A stretch of 64,000 bases of DNA from Ilex aquifolium (lineage: Eukaryota; Streptophyta; Magnoliopsida; Aquifoliales; Aquifoliaceae), in assembly GCA_951799425.1 (NCBI GenBank), contig OX637392.1:58319093-58383092 (forward strand). Reading direction: 5' to 3'. A program made the translations under genes and the position numbers. The notes beneath the pieces were generated by a model, which worked only from the letters and a program-made list of their open reading frames with translations, was not told the origin of the DNA and did no database searches. Below are positions 1-12,800 of this stretch, piece by piece (positions within the stretch are counted from its first letter, which is position 1; every line of letters starts with the position of its first letter).

Positions 1-326
1 GCTCTGCCAAAACTGTTGATATTACATGTCTTTTCCTTAATGTTGTTTGAGTGGTTAAAGCATTACTAAGGATAGACAGTAAATCATGATGGTTTAGATC
101 CTAATGGAACCTTAGACTTTTGCTTTGTTTGTTGCAGAGGAAATTAAAGTTGAGTATACTTGCTTTATGAGACAGGTTACATTATCATATTGATAATGAT
201 TGCATGCTTTTAAGGTTTAAGTAATTTCTAACATGGTATAATGCCTCTCTGATGGGGCATAATTTCATATTTAAGCCTGGACTAAAGTTCTTCTCATGAT
301 TGCAACTCTTTTTATTGATCTTTCAG

Positions 327-914
327 CATGCTAGTCCCAATTCTCGGCATTCAACTCGGAAGACAAGTTTATCAAAATCAAAAGGCAAGAAACACACAAA
401 TTCAGCCAGCAGGCCTCCTAATTCGCAGAAAACCATCCTACAATCTGCCCCTCCATGCTCTGAACCTCATACGCAATTCGGGCTGCTGGGGTATTCCTCA
501 ATTCAGACTCCTGCCATGGCAACATTTCGGTCCATGCCATCTCCGTCTCCAGGAGGCTCCGAGCCAATTTCAAACCCTGTGATCCCAAGTACTGGTTCTA
601 ACACCTCCTACCAAAACCAATCTCCATATCCTATGTTCCAACAACATCCAGTAAATTCTTTCATGCCTATGATATTTTGGCATCCTCCTACTGCATTCCC
701 TCCTAGTCCTTACCTATCTTCATATGGATACCAATCTTTTCCTTCTGCTGGGAATTACCTTCCAATCCATCCATATCCCTACAACCATCCCTCATGCAAG
801 CCTTTGGTCCCCAGAATGGTAAAAGTCACTGGGAAGGTCAATGCAGCCTCAGAGGAAGCTGACAGCAGCAACTCCAATAGCAGTTCAAGCAGTACAAAAT
901 CAAAAGAGCAATGA
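327..914 (+). CDS. Last exon of an unrecognised Ser/Pro-rich protein (partial; 5' part outside window)
   Basis: An open frame follows a clear polypyrimidine tract and CAG acceptor ending at 326 and runs 195 codons to TGA at 912-914. The start of the gene lies upstream of the window. The N-terminal part of this exon is basic (Lys/Ser-rich, with a SKSKGKKH stretch). The middle is rich in Pro, Tyr, Ser and Gln with repeated aromatic-Pro pairs (FWHPPTAFPPSPY). The end is an acidic then Ser-rich tail (EEADSSNSNSSSSS) closing with KSKEQ. This composition suggests a disordered tail of a nuclear or regulatory protein, but no domain is visible and I do not assign a function. A possible small preceding exon lies near 138-174 (after gttgcag, ending before gttac), but its frame is not certain. 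Codon use and splice signals look genuine, so I trust the exon more than any family call. Confidence 0.65.
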   Translation, partial: HASPNSRHSTRKTSLSKSKGKKHTNSASRPPNSQKTILQSAPPCSEPHTQFGLLGYSSIQTPAMATFRSMPSPSPGGSEPISNPVIPSTGSNTSYQNQSPYPMFQQHPVNSFMPMIFWHPPTAFPPSPYLSSYGYQSFPSAGNYLPIHPYPYNHPSCKPLVPRMVKVTGKVNAASEEADSSNSNSSSSSTKSKEQ

Positions 915-1482
915 GTGACATAAGAGAAATATTGGGGTCTTTTTCAATTCATCACCCACTTTCAAAATGATCTTATGTGAGTGACTATACAATTAATTCA
1001 TTGTTGTACCTCTTCTTTTGCAGCTGGTATATTTACTTGTAGCTGTGAAATTTCTCCCCAGTTAAGGAATGGTCCTGGAAAGCAAGTAAGCAATTCAATG
1101 AAGTCAATTGTGAAGAACACTCCTAATCTTGCAAGGATTAATACTGCTTAGACTACTTAAGATAAGAAAAATGATTATCCTTAAGGCATGAGTGGTCAGT
1201 CCTAGAACTGGTTGAAACTTAGGTCATTGAGAGGTCATTTGGATGGCCTGTTCAGGCCCATTGGATGAACCCTATGTTCATCAACTGTTCTGGAAATGGA
1301 AAAATGATGTACAGCCACAAGCAATTCCTCTCAACATCAATGCTGACCAATCAATCCAAAATAATTAGATATTTCAATATCAATTCATGTTGATTCAATA
1401 ATGCAAATAACTATCCCTCATTGCTTGCCATCTGTTTGGGGTTATTTGAAGTATTGGCCCCATCACTTATTCTCTCTCTCTC

Positions 1483-1594
1483 ACCCACACCCACACCCAC
1501 ACCCACACCCTGTGTGGCATCCTTTTGTCTGGACTTAAGTCACAGATAATTCTCTACCCTTTTGTCTGGACTTAAGTCACAGATAATTCTCTAC
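1483..1594. repeat. Hexamer microsatellite plus 37-bp tandem duplication
   Basis: A run of about four CCCACA units (1483-1510) is followed by a near-perfect head-to-tail duplication of a 37-bp segment (1521-1557 and 1558-1594) starting CCTTTTGTCTGG. It lies in the 3' flank of the first gene. The rest of 915-2155 shows no gene that I can support. Confidence 0.85.
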
Positions 1595-2155
1595 CTACTA
1601 TAGTAGGGGCAAAATCATATTTGCTTTATGTGAGAGAATCTTATCTTCTAATACACGTCTACTTTGGTTTCTGTCCACATGTATCTTTGAGGGCCCAAAG
1701 GGTGTTGTTGATCTGATATTTTCCTATTCCTGGGAGGATGGTTCCTTTTCCATTGAATTACAATCTAAAGATGCAGGAATCATTATTACTACTACATTAT
1801 AGAAAAGGGAGAAAGCAAAAGCACTATGTGCAGGAATCATCAATAATTATGATCATTGCAATTCATGCATCATACACCATCACCTCCTTCCATCCATACA
1901 TATATACATACATCTCAACATTCACCATACCCATAACAACACCAACAACAATCCAACAAAACAAGGGGAAACCTAAAACAGGGCATGCAATCAAATATGG
2001 TCACCACCATTTGCATGCCACTCTAAAGAACAAGCCAGTATGGTCCACTAGAAAACAAACTCCTCAAAACAAACCCATTTTATTATGTCACTCTCTTTCT
2101 CTCTCCTGCCTCATAGAAACAAAGAAGAAGAGGTTAAAGAGTTGCAGCAAAGCTT

Positions 2156-4012
2156 CTAGTGGTGCTTGTTGGCAAGATTGCACTGCTTCCTGATCTCACC
2201 CTTTGTTCCAGTGAGAGGATTGTTCTCTGAGAGAAGAGTGATGGCTCTGGAAAACTCCTTAAAGAAGTAGTCTTGGCTCTTAGCCATTTTCTTAACATGG
2301 GGCTTGGTCCTCTTGTCAGTGGCTAGTTGGTGGTCCACTAGCATCAAGCCCTTGTTGTCCAATATGTTCCTGTAATAGTTATTGTCCAGCTTCATAGGTG
2401 TGCCACGGTCATTTCTCACATACTGCACAGCCTTTGGGTCAGGGATGGGGTCTGGGCATTTGTGGAGCATGTGCTCTACATGATTAGGGTTCAGTGCAGG
2501 ATCCACCTCTGGGTACAAACGGTGAACCAACTTGACACAGTGGGTTCTACCAACACTGTGAGCCCCTATTAATTAAGAACATAAGAGCAATTGACAAAAA
2601 GTTAGGCCTCATTTTTAATTTAATTATCATATGAAGAATTGTTCAAGATGTTCTAAAATTAGACTCAGTTTTATAGCAAGTCACAGAGCTGAGTTTATGT
2701 GGAGAATGATGTCAGCCAGTGGACTTTGGTGCATGATGAATGTTTGCCACAAATCCACAACTACAATTTAGTCACTATATGATGTATTTATACATGAATA
2801 GACATGATATACAAGTGCATCAATGACCATTAAGTTTTGGCATAACACATGATAGACTCATGTATGCATGTATGAGCATAATGGATAATGGAAAAGGACA
2901 TGAGTATACCAAGTAAGGCAACAACTCCGGGGGTGTCTATGCCCATGGCTGCAAACCTCTCAAGAACAACAGACATGCTCTCATTGTGGTCAGGAAGGTA
3001 TTCTTCAAGTATATCTGCTCTGCTCTTCCTACCATCTCTTCTTCCAGTTTTGAGAGGGATGTAAGGCCCTCCAAGCTGTGCAAATCAGTTTCAAAATGTA
3101 TATCAAATTAACATTTTTTATTTTTATTTTTTTTGGGGGGGGGGTAAGGCTAATTTATTATGATCACTGAAATCCACAAATAACCACCCAAAACAGCCAA
3201 CTTCATGACCCTTTTACATGAATAAAACAAAATTCTGTAACAACCCTTTTGAATTCTTTGGCTTCAAAGTGAAATAGACAAGAGTTGGAGTCACCTACTC
3301 ACACTTGCTTTCAGTATCACATTTATGGAGCAAGGATGCTAGTTACCAAACTAAAAAATCAAGCCTAAAACCCAAACTATCAGAACTAAGTATGTTTGGT
3401 TCAGATCTAGTGTATATGTACACTAAAGCAGTTCAAATTAAGATAAGAAATTCAGATCTTCTATCAAGTACTATACAAAAACAGAGAAGATTGGAAAGGA
3501 GAAGTGGAAGGAGGTCTCAATTACCGAAACTATGCCATCCCTACCACTGAGAACAAGGATATCTGAACAGGAAACAACTCCAGGGCACTCTCTCTCAACA
3601 GCTTCTTTGATTTCTTCTATGTACCTGAAGTTCCTCATCCCAAAGCTCCTATCCGTCTCCTTCTCAGACAATGTCCTCCTTGTTGAATCCAGCAGCAGTG
3701 AAGCATCACATGACTACACTCACACAGCCAACAGAGACATGTATGAGACTAATGTAGAGAGGGAGAGAGGGAGTTTTACAGGGTGTATACCTGAACAGCA
3801 CAGTCATGGAAGATATTCCTCAGCCATGAGAATGCAGTATTCTTGTGACGTTTGTAGAGAAGCTTGACTTGTTCTCTGATGATCTCTTCAGCTTGAGGAC
3901 ATGTGTCCTTGTAGAAGTCCATAACAAGACCTGGGTCTGCCTCATTTTCTGCAATAGCAGACACAGCTGAGAAGGCTAAGATGGCAAAGAAGAAGAGAGC
4001 TTTGGATCCCAT
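2156..4012 (-). CDS. PRX42-like: Class III secretory peroxidase, PRX42-like
   Basis: Haem peroxidase that uses H2O2 to oxidise phenolic substrates, expected in the secretory pathway or cell wall. Exons on the minus strand are 4012-3791, 3713-3525, 3075-2910 and 2565-2156, which join in frame to 328 aa, the usual length for the family. Residues 1-21 form a hydrophobic signal peptide ending about SAIA. Distal Arg65 and His69 sit in LRNIFHDC; the proximal His195 is in GAHSVGR, where most relatives have GGHTIG. The conserved Cys pairs are present (DTCPQ, HDC, SCDASLL, RTHC, KQC). The segments FSWLRNIFHDCAV, KTGRRDG and LATDKR match the Arabidopsis PRX42 group from memory, so the subfamily call is good, but one-to-one orthology is not proven. 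The start ATG has an A at -3 in the leader and precedes the signal peptide. All introns are GT-AG; intron phases are 0, 0 and 1. Confidence 0.93.
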
Positions 4013-4080
4013 CTCTCTATCTCTATCTCTCTCTACTCACAAAGGGTCACCGACGTTGCTCTTGGATCACTTGGCTTCTT

Positions 4081-4088
4081 CTTAAATA
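4081..4088 (-). promoter_or_regulatory. Candidate TATA box of the peroxidase gene
   Basis: On the minus strand TATTTAAG lies about 70 bp upstream of the peroxidase ATG. A purine-rich GA leader of 40-50 nt follows. The position suits a core promoter; transcript start is not known. Confidence 0.4.
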
Positions 4089-4488
4089 ATGAAATGAGAG
4101 GTAAAAATATGGATAAAGAAATTGAGACTTCTTTTGTAAAATTAAAGCTGCAGTTATGATGCTCGGTGCTTTTTCCTTCTTTACATTTGTAACTGTGCAG
4201 CATTTAGCATTTAAAGGGATGAGTTATAAAATTAAGCATTTGGAGTTTGAATTTTAACAATTTTTTAGTCGAGGTGTGTATAAATTGACATGAACGACCT
4301 AACCGTTCAACAAAACAAAATGTGCAACATTTACTGCCAAGATTTACACAATTTTTAGTTTTTTGGATTTTTTCCTCCCTACAACTTTTTTAAGGTAGGA
4401 CCTGTTGGATCTATCTCTATGCAGTAAATTCAGATATTCATAAACACTTACTAATCATATATGTCGATTATGTTCAGAATATATTTTA

Positions 4489-5506
4489 GGGAGAATTACA
4501 CTCAGATCCCTTGAGGTTTGTCACTTAATCACTCAGACCCCCTGACATTTGAAATATTACACACAAACCCCCTGAAGTTTGTACGCATGTAACACTTAGA
4601 CCCCTGCTGTAAATATATCTATTAATAAATTGCACACAGACCCCCTAAAATTTGTAAATATATATTACTTACCCCTTTTAAGTTTAAAATATTATACTTA
4701 GATCAAAAATATTTTAATCAAAGATAAAATATCAAATATTTTAAAGTTTACAATTAAAATTCATGTTCTATTGAATCTTTTATTGAAATAAAATCAAAAA
4801 TCAATTTTTTCTTAAAAAATCGTAATTAGTATACAATTATATTGTCTATTGAAATTTAATATAGTCGTTTAAACGACCAAATTAAAATATCAAACTATCC
4901 CAATTAAAGCTAAAAAATATTGTGTCCATTACAGTTTGATCTCTTGTTTAATTTTTTTAGTTTTATTCTAATAGATAGTATAATTATATACTAACTATGA
5001 TTTTTTTTTTTAAAACTATATTTTTATTTTTGATTTTATTTCAATAAATGACATAATATAACATGAATTTTAGATGTAAAATTTATGTTCTATTATGAAT
5101 GACTTAGACCCCTTGTTTGACTTTTAGCTTTATTCCAATAGATAGTATAATTGTATACTAATTACGATTTTTTAAGAAAAAATTAAATTTTTATTTTTAA
5201 TTTTATTTCAATAAATGATACAATAGAACATAAATTTTGGTTGAAAATTTTAAAATATTTGATATTCTATCTTTGATTAGAGTATTTTTTGTCTAAATAT
5301 AATATTTTAAATTTAAGGAGTCTAAGTATTATATACCTACAAATTTTAAGGGGGTCTAAGTGTAATTTATTAACGGATATATTTACAGCGGGGGTCTAAA
5401 TGTTACGCGCGTACAAACCTCAGGGGGTCTGTGTGTAATATTTTAAATGTCAGGGGGTCTGAGTGATTAAGTAACAAACCTCAGGGGGTCTGGGTGTAAT
5501 TCTCCC
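4489..5506. mobile_element. Mutator-like non-autonomous foldback element, 1018 bp
   Basis: The ends are exact inverted copies (GGGAGAATTACAC at 4489; GTGTAATTCTCCC ending at 5506). They are flanked by a perfect 9-bp direct repeat TATATTTTA (4480-4488 and 5507-5515), the hallmark of Mutator-like insertion. The inverted similarity continues far inward: AGGGGGTCT-type blocks repeat on both arms (for example CAGACCCCCTGA near 4536 and TCAGGGGGTCT near 5451), so the transcript would fold into a long hairpin. There is no coding capacity. Arms are diverged in the centre, so it is not very recent, but the target duplication is intact. Confidence 0.88.
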
Positions 5507-5734
5507 TATATTTTAAGAATCGAACTTAAGAAATCTGAGTTTCGAGTTCGCCTAAGTGACGTCTATGCCATGTGGGTTTACTTATTTTGGAAGTTTGAGA
5601 TTGAATAAGAAATGCTAAAAATAGTTATGGTCCAACAAATTTGCTTATCAAACTATTATCTTAGGCAAAAACTTTAAGTTTTGTCAAGTAATCAAATTTC
5701 ACAGGATACCTAAATAAAATAATTAGTATTTTTT

Positions 5735-5829
5735 CACTACAGCCCATCGTTGAACGGTTAGGTTATGGGTTCGAACACCAGTGTCTCCTCCCAATAAAAA
5801 TTCTAAAAAATAATAATAATAATAATAAT
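5735..5829 (+). repeat. Possible truncated SINE with (TAA)n tail
   Basis: The stretch has a tRNA-promoter-like box B (GGGTTCGAACACC at about 5765-5777) about 25 bp after GTTGAACGGTTAGG, and ends in a run of seven TAA units. This looks like a short tRNA-derived SINE, but box A is weak and no target duplication was found. Confidence 0.3.
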
Positions 5830-6300
5830 TAGCATTTGTTGTCAATTTTATAATCCAATTGTGGGTCAAGTCCACTGGATGGCCGCCCATCTGTACATTC
5901 ATTATCAGAATTTTAAACTTCTTGGGTTGAGATCTCAAGACACCTTTGCCTTGAATTCAATTCTCATTAACTTCACCATTTAAAGAAAAAAAAACCTTTT
6001 TCTTCTTGTACTATAAGACTTATCCTCGAAGATTGTCGTATATATGTGAAACATTGACAATAAATGAGAGATATGATATCAAAAAATTATTGTTCGGTAC
6101 CGTAATTTGAGGGTTTAATATATATATAACAAGAATGCTTAAAACAAGTTGAAATTGTTATCATTACTCTTGCTTTTGCTATTTTATTGTTATCTTTTGT
6201 CTTCTTCGAGGAAGACATCACTATAGACAGAAGTGGATAAGTAATACAACTGTGGAAGTACCAATCTTGAACTTCCCATTTTTGTTGTTGGCACTTGATT

Positions 6301-6503
6301 GTAACTGTTCCGCTGTAAATTCAGACATCCTAATTTTGAATTTTGACAATCCCTTAAATTAGATTATTAGAGATTTATTTCTCATGAATATCCTAATTCC
6401 AACGTGGATGTTCTACCTTTAACCAAACACCGAGGAAGAAATTAGTTAAAGTGTGCATAAGCTGATTCTGGCATCCTTATCGGTTAAACCCAAAAAAAAA
6501 AAA
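6301..6503 (+). mobile_element. SINE-like repeat, copy A
   Basis: One of four copies of a short dispersed family (others at 7111-7303 minus, 8021-8174, 55135-55324). Shared order: GTAAC near the 5' end, a CAGAC(G/A)T block resembling box B, then GACCAAAC...AGAGGAGATTA and a CGCATAAACTGA-like segment, then an A-rich tail. In this copy the 3' part reads GAAGAAATTAGTTAAAG, GTGCATAAGCTGATTC and ends in A(12). No coding capacity. Confidence 0.55.
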
Positions 6504-6936
6504 GAGTTCTAAGAAGTCAAATTTTCACACAAATTAACAGTAATAATATAAGTGTGAGTGGTTTGTGGGTCCCATCTGTTCCCAAAAAAAAAAAAACATT
6601 AATAATATAAGTGATGAATCCTCTTCAAAGGGTTAGAGTGGCCACTTCTACATAGGAGAAATAATGGTGTGCAAAGCATCAATGGATTTAAAAAAAAAAA
6701 ACACTTAAATCTAGCTTTCACAATGTTTAACTTACTAATATGATAACCTGTTAGAGTAGCTCAAATGTTTTAGGATTTTAGTAATTAAAATAATTGTTTT
6801 AATAATTCAAAGTCCCGCAAGAAAAGTGTTCAATAAATATAATACGTATGTTTTGTAAGTAATTGAGTGTATCCCAAATTTACGAGGTGACTGTAAATTC
6901 AAGAGATACGTGATTAGAATTATGCTAAATATTAAA

Positions 6937-6974
<38 letters not shown>

Positions 6975-6977
6975 GTA
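6937..6977. repeat. (AT)n microsatellite
   Basis: About 20 AT dinucleotides with two GT interruptions, in the AT-rich space between the peroxidase and TYW genes. Apart from the listed elements I see no gene in 4013-9866. Confidence 0.9.
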
Positions 6978-7110
6978 TGTGGCATGATTTTTTAATTTGT
7001 GCTAGTGGTAGGTGAGAAGTTGTCATCCATGTAAACATTGAACTGTTAGAAAAATAAAAAATAAAGAATCATCTTTTTGGAGCCAAATGGCTTTTCCTTT
7101 TAAGTAACTT

Positions 7111-7303
7111 ATTTTGATTTTTATTTTTTTAACAATTAGGAGTATTCGGGTCAGCTTATGCATATCTCGACTAATCTCTTCTCTAATCCGATCAAAGACA
7201 AGTCATCCACGACGAAATTAAGATAATCATGACAGTAACTCCAAGAAGTTTGAATTCAAAACGTCTGAGTATACAACTCGATCCTATTATCATTTGAATT
7301 ATC
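7111..7303 (-). mobile_element. SINE-like repeat, copy D (reverse orientation)
   Basis: Reading the minus strand gives the same family as copy A: CAGACGTTTTGAATTC, then GATCGGATTAGAGAAGAG, ATTAGTCGAGATATGCATA, AGCTGACCCGAATA and an A-rich tail. It is the least decayed of the four in its 3' half. Confidence 0.55.
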
Positions 7304-8020
7304 TCAAGATTTGTTCTTTTAAGTAAATTATTATTCCATTGTCTATATAAGTAGCAACATTGTAAGAATATTAATATTAATAATTAAACAAGTACATGGT
7401 CCTTGTTAATCAAAGTGGGTCCAGCCAAGCTTAGGGGTTTGGTTTGGACCACACCACCCAGCTCCCATAGTGACCACCGACACTCTTACATTGTCCCCTC
7501 TTTCTTTTCTTTTTATTTTTTTATTTTTTTGATATTCCCACTCCTCGGTTTCCGGGTCAAAAGATTTAACAATGGGTTAACCATGATTTATTTTCTCGAT
7601 AATTTACCTGAGTAAAAAATTCATTTTTATATAATAAATTTCACAATTTATAAAATAAATAATAAATATATTAAAATGAATGTCATTCCGTAAATTGCAC
7701 ATCTGTCATTAAGAGGGGGCAGCTGCACATGTAGTAGTGATGTAAGCTTTTGGACTTTTGGAATTATAGGCCTCTGATATTTATTCCTAAATTATCAATC
7801 AAATTGATATATTTTATGAGACTTTTTATATTTGAATTTAAATAGATTATCTTCCACGCAATGCCTAGAGATTGGAGGTGTATGAATGTGTGGGTGTGAT
7901 AAAGTAGCGTGCTTATACATTCATCAGCTGTCACAATAATATTATCATATTTTCAACTTCATAAAATCGAGGTGTTCGTACAAGCAATTACATAATAGTG
8001 AAGGAGGGCATGTTCAATGG

Positions 8021-8174
8021 GTAACGAAGAGGAGTCCTAAATTCAGACGTTCTAAATTTAATACTCTAGTCCTGGAATAAATGATCTGTCTTTGACCAAA
8101 CTAGAGAGGAGATTAATTGAAATACGCATAAACTGATCCAAATATCCTGATCATTGAACCAAAAATACAAAAAT
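8021..8174 (+). mobile_element. SINE-like repeat, copy B
   Basis: Starts GTAACGAAGAGGAGTCC (box-A-like with preceding TTCAATGG), followed by CAGACGTTCTAAATTTAATA (box-B-like), GACCAAACTAGAGAGG, AATACGCATAAACTGATCC and an A-rich end. Same family as copies A, C and D. Confidence 0.55.
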
Positions 8175-8474
8175 AGTCAAAGAAGGGGTGATGTCTTGAA
8201 TCATATTATTTGTGAAGGGGAAGGGGCTTAAATTTGGGTAAATAAACTAATTTCTAGCTATGGACTAGACTAATAGTAGAGTGCTCCTTGTTGTTCGGAT
8301 CTCAACCGGGTCCGAGATTCAAAACTCTATGTGGATGGGGTAAAAATCATAACAATAAAATAATAAAGTATGAAAAAATACATGTGTCGAGTTTTTTTTA
8401 AAGTATCAAAATATATTGAGATAAGAATTCAATTATACCCAAAATATAAGGTAAAGTGACCCATTACTCATAAA

Positions 8475-9226
8475 TAGGGCTATCAATTTTCGACACGACA
8501 CGTTAATACGATACGAACCGAACATAAAATTAATGGATTGGACACGAAATTAAACGAGTCAATGGGTTAAAACGGATCAACACGCTTAAATACGAAAAAA
8601 ATCATGTCGGGTTCATGTCAAAATCAGGTCAACCCGATTTTGACCTAATTAACTTGTACATTTTAAACAGGTTGATATGATTCGGACACTAACCCGACCT
8701 AACTCACTGTAGACCCGTCTATGACAATATAGTTTGTCTATTATGTATGACTGATATGGTCTTAACATTATTACTTATTAGTTTTTGTTTATACTATTGT
8801 AATTGATAGTATAGTTCCTAACATTATTATAACAGTATACTAATATAGTTCTTGCTTTAATTTTTGGGTTAAAACTTGAATGCATTTTAATTAATTTTAT
8901 TAATGAGATATGATATGTTATTTGTAAAAAAATTATTTGAAATTTTAGATGAATGATTGAATATTATATTTAATGGTAATAAAAAAGTGTAAAAACTTGT
9001 TATGTGTTAAACAAATCATATTATGTTTATTAACCCGAAAACGACATGTTTATTAAACGTGTCAAACAGGTCAAATTCAGGTAACCAATTTAATGACCAA
9101 GTCAGGTTAATGTTTACACATCGACACAATTATTAAACATGTCAGGTTCGAATTTTAAAATTTTTGACACAAACTCAAAATCAATTCGACACGAAATAAC
9201 TTAATCCGACACGTTTGACACTCTTA
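8475..9226. mobile_element. Non-autonomous hAT-type element, 752 bp
   Basis: Imperfect 12-bp terminal inverted repeats (TAGGGCTATCAA at 8475 and TTGACACTCTTA ending at 9226) lie inside a perfect 8-bp direct repeat CTCATAAA (8467-8474, 9227-9234), as hAT transposases make. The subterminal regions carry many CGACACG/CGTGTCG-like words on both arms, probable transposase binding sites. No transposase frame. It is related to the element at 62142-62693. Confidence 0.85.
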
Positions 9227-9866
9227 CTCATAAATAATAGCCGCCCACGATGCTGGTGTACGGTAAAGTAGGGGGTGGGATGGGGCCACAAAGATGCACC
9301 GACAGCAAAAAGAAGAAATGAAGTACAAAGATAAACAGAACCGGTCCAAGTAAAAAAGAGATTGATTTGCTCAAACACCTTAATTTCTTATAATTCCTTA
9401 GAGATTAACCATAATAATATTATTATTATAACAGCTTATCAACTTCACTCCTACGAATGAAATTAATGTCAAGTAGAGCAACTATTTCAACTTTCAAGTC
9501 TCCAAAAAAGGGGCCCAGAAAAGGGTCTTCTACCAAACTGTCCCCACTCATCAAAATAATACTAATACCTAGACTTGGCATATCTTACACTAGCTCACTA
9601 CTACGTTTGGCATGCTGTCTATAGCAACCCATCAAACAAGGGTGGTGCTCCTCATCCTCAATGTCACATTCATTATCGGGTATTTTTTTTTGGCGGTGGG
9701 AGGAGATTTTGTTTGAATAAAATTTGCAATTGGGTATGGTGGTCACATAGTCAATAGGGAAGAGGCTGAACATGTGTATCAATTAAATGCCTCCATGGAC
9801 CACCACCATACTTTACTCATGAAGCAGCCTAAGTTAGCATCTTCAAGTAGGATTCCAGTGTAACTG

Positions 9867-12800
9867 TTACCTTTGAATCTGTTTGCATCTCACATCTGCA
9901 ACAAGATGGCGTATGTGTGGAGCATACCATTTCACTCTCTCCACATGATCTACTGAGACCTCCCAACAATAACCTGCAAAAACCATTAATTTCGAAGGTA
10001 TTAAGCACAAATGCCCTCGTACACTCTGTTTGGCCGCTTGTCCTGGATCAACAGTAAATGCAACAAGTCTGTTAGCCATTAGTTGAGGATAGAGTATAGG
10101 ATGTACCTTCTAACTCAACAATATCAGAGATGGATTTTGAAACATGTTCTGTCCACAGAACCTCCTCCGAGTCCTTCACATTCCCGTGCACATGCAATAC
10201 CCCACCCTCTCTTCTGCATTATTAGTATTACATGAAAAACTAGAGAGAGAGAGAGAGGTGTTGGCAATCAATGAGGACAGATTTGAAAGAAAAGGCAGCA
10301 CTTGTTACAATCAGATATCCTAAGGGGAAGGGAAAATTATTAAAAGGACGACAGAGCTGATAAAATGTGAGGACAACAATGAAAGAGAAAGGGGGTGGAT
10401 AAATAACACTAGATAAAATTAACCAATTAGATATAACTCAACTAAGGGACCTTGATTTCCAGAAAATGGAGCACTCGGTAACTTGTAAAGAATATACCTA
10501 TGTAGATAATGCTATATGACCATAAGTAACCATACTCTTGGTTTACCATCTATTATCGTTTCAAATTTAAGAGAAAGAGAGAATTTCCTAGCCAGACAAC
10601 AATTTAAGAGAAAGAGACAGAAAAATATGCACCAAAGAAGAGTTAAGTTCAATGGTAACTTAAGCTTCAGCCAAAAAGGATTTCATGAGCAAGAAACTTC
10701 AGGTATCGAAACTTTTTGATCTTCTGCTACTCAAAATGTAAGACTTCTGTAGCAGAAAATAAGAAATGGGAAGCTGCCAAAATTCATAAAATCATCAAGA
10801 TCACGATGTAAATAACGATCAGTTTAAGCACCTTAATGCCCTTACAGCAGTTACCCAACTGCCCTCGCTCGTTGGCAGGAGACCAAGGCATACTCGATCA
10901 GCGACACCCTGCAAGGAAACAGAGGGAAAATCACTTATGCAAGCTTACTCTTTTCATAGAGCATAAATCATCATAATACTAAGCTACTCTGAACCACTTG
11001 GATTCTAATCCAGGCATGGAACAATTTAAGTCCAAGTCATTTCATTGGCATTTAGCACACTATCCAGAATTATTCGGGAGGAAGACTTAAAATGTCGTGC
11101 CACTAAAGGAGAGGGAACACCAAAGCACAAAAATTTGAATACAAGCTTCCAAAAGTTAAAAATGCATTCATTGGTCCTGACCTTTTCACGTGGACATCAT
11201 GAGTTTACTACCAGCCATGACCTGTCAGCATGGCATCACAGCAATCATGGGTTTCCTAGGTCTTTATCTTTCAGAGAAAATCTCCAGAAACACAAAAGAA
11301 GCCTATTGGAACTAGATCCAGATGGACCAAGTCCCTACAATTTAAACTAAACGTCACATACCAAGTACCCAAGCTTATGAGTCCAAAACATAGATACAAA
11401 CAAAATAATTACAGTTGAAAATTTGATTAAAAATCAAAGTCAAGGTGCATACTTTGGGAGCTGTGACTCGATTATCTCCTTGAAGTATGATGCAACGATC
11501 TGCCACACAATTAGCATGAAGATTATGTTGGAGTGCCTCAACAGCATTGGGATTCCACTCACAAGCATACACCAGTTTTGCATTGGCCCTGGTTCATCGA
11601 TATTATCAAAATAAAGCATTTGGGAAAAATAAAATTGCACGAGGGAAACCAAGAATGCTTAGTCTTGAGACGTACTGAGTAATGGCATTGTAAGCAGGTA
11701 TTCTCCACACAAAAATACACTATTATGCTTATCTTCCCACTTTGTCAGGAAATCCAGTAAAAGACCAAAGATGAATAAAATAGAAAGGCTTAAGAATGCT
11801 ATATTAGCATAAATTGCAAAAGATTTTCTTCAGATCCACATGCTAATCAAGTGTATAGATCCGAAAGTGGTGGTTGTATAATTTGCTTGGCAATCCTTTC
11901 AATTGAGCAAAATCCCAAGAAAATAAAACAGTACTGCGTATGCGAAATGGAATTGCAACACAAAAATTTGGTAACCGAAAAAAGATGCCAAAATGAAATC
12001 ACAATATACCTGACGAGGAATGGCAATGTAAAGTATCCAATGCCAGCAAACAAATCGACAATAACTTCATCTTTACAGTCAAGACCAGCCATTCGAAGCT
12101 TCTCAGAAAGATTGCCCCAGGAGAACATGCACTTGGTGGCATCAAAAGAATATAAAATCCCATTTTCCCGATGCTCAACCCAGCCATTATCTCCTACAAG
12201 AATCTCCAAAGTACTGTCCCTCGTCCCAGTTGATGCAATTTGGCCCTATACATGATTATATCCCGTTAAGAAATCAATTCATTATTAACTAAGGTCCAAG
12301 TCTAATTACTGTAAAATCTTTTGTCATACGAACTTTTAGATAAACTCTATATGTCTTAATTTCAACAAACCATAATCATATGATCCTTTAGACAAAACAT
12401 GATATATGATTTTTAAAGTTAGCCTGAACTATTTACAATTTTATTGCAAAGGCAAATCTGTTTGGGTATACAGCAATGGGGATGGCTAGGTAGAAGTTAT
12501 AGTAACAATAATAGCATTGGCATCATTAATTCCCAACATAAAGAAACTTTGCAATTGATTCAGAACATGTGGCTTAACAGTCAGAGATCAACAATAATGC
12601 ATAATAGTATAGCGAAGTACAGCAGAATTCGACAAAGATTACTTCAGCAGGTCTATGCCTTCCAATTATGCATTTCCCTACTTATCCAACATAAACATTT
12701 TCGTAATCAGTAGAAAATATTGACTTGAATTCACAAAAGATCACATAATTAGCCACTTTTCGGGATCAAGAACCTCTAAGATCGTGCGAACTACACTCCT

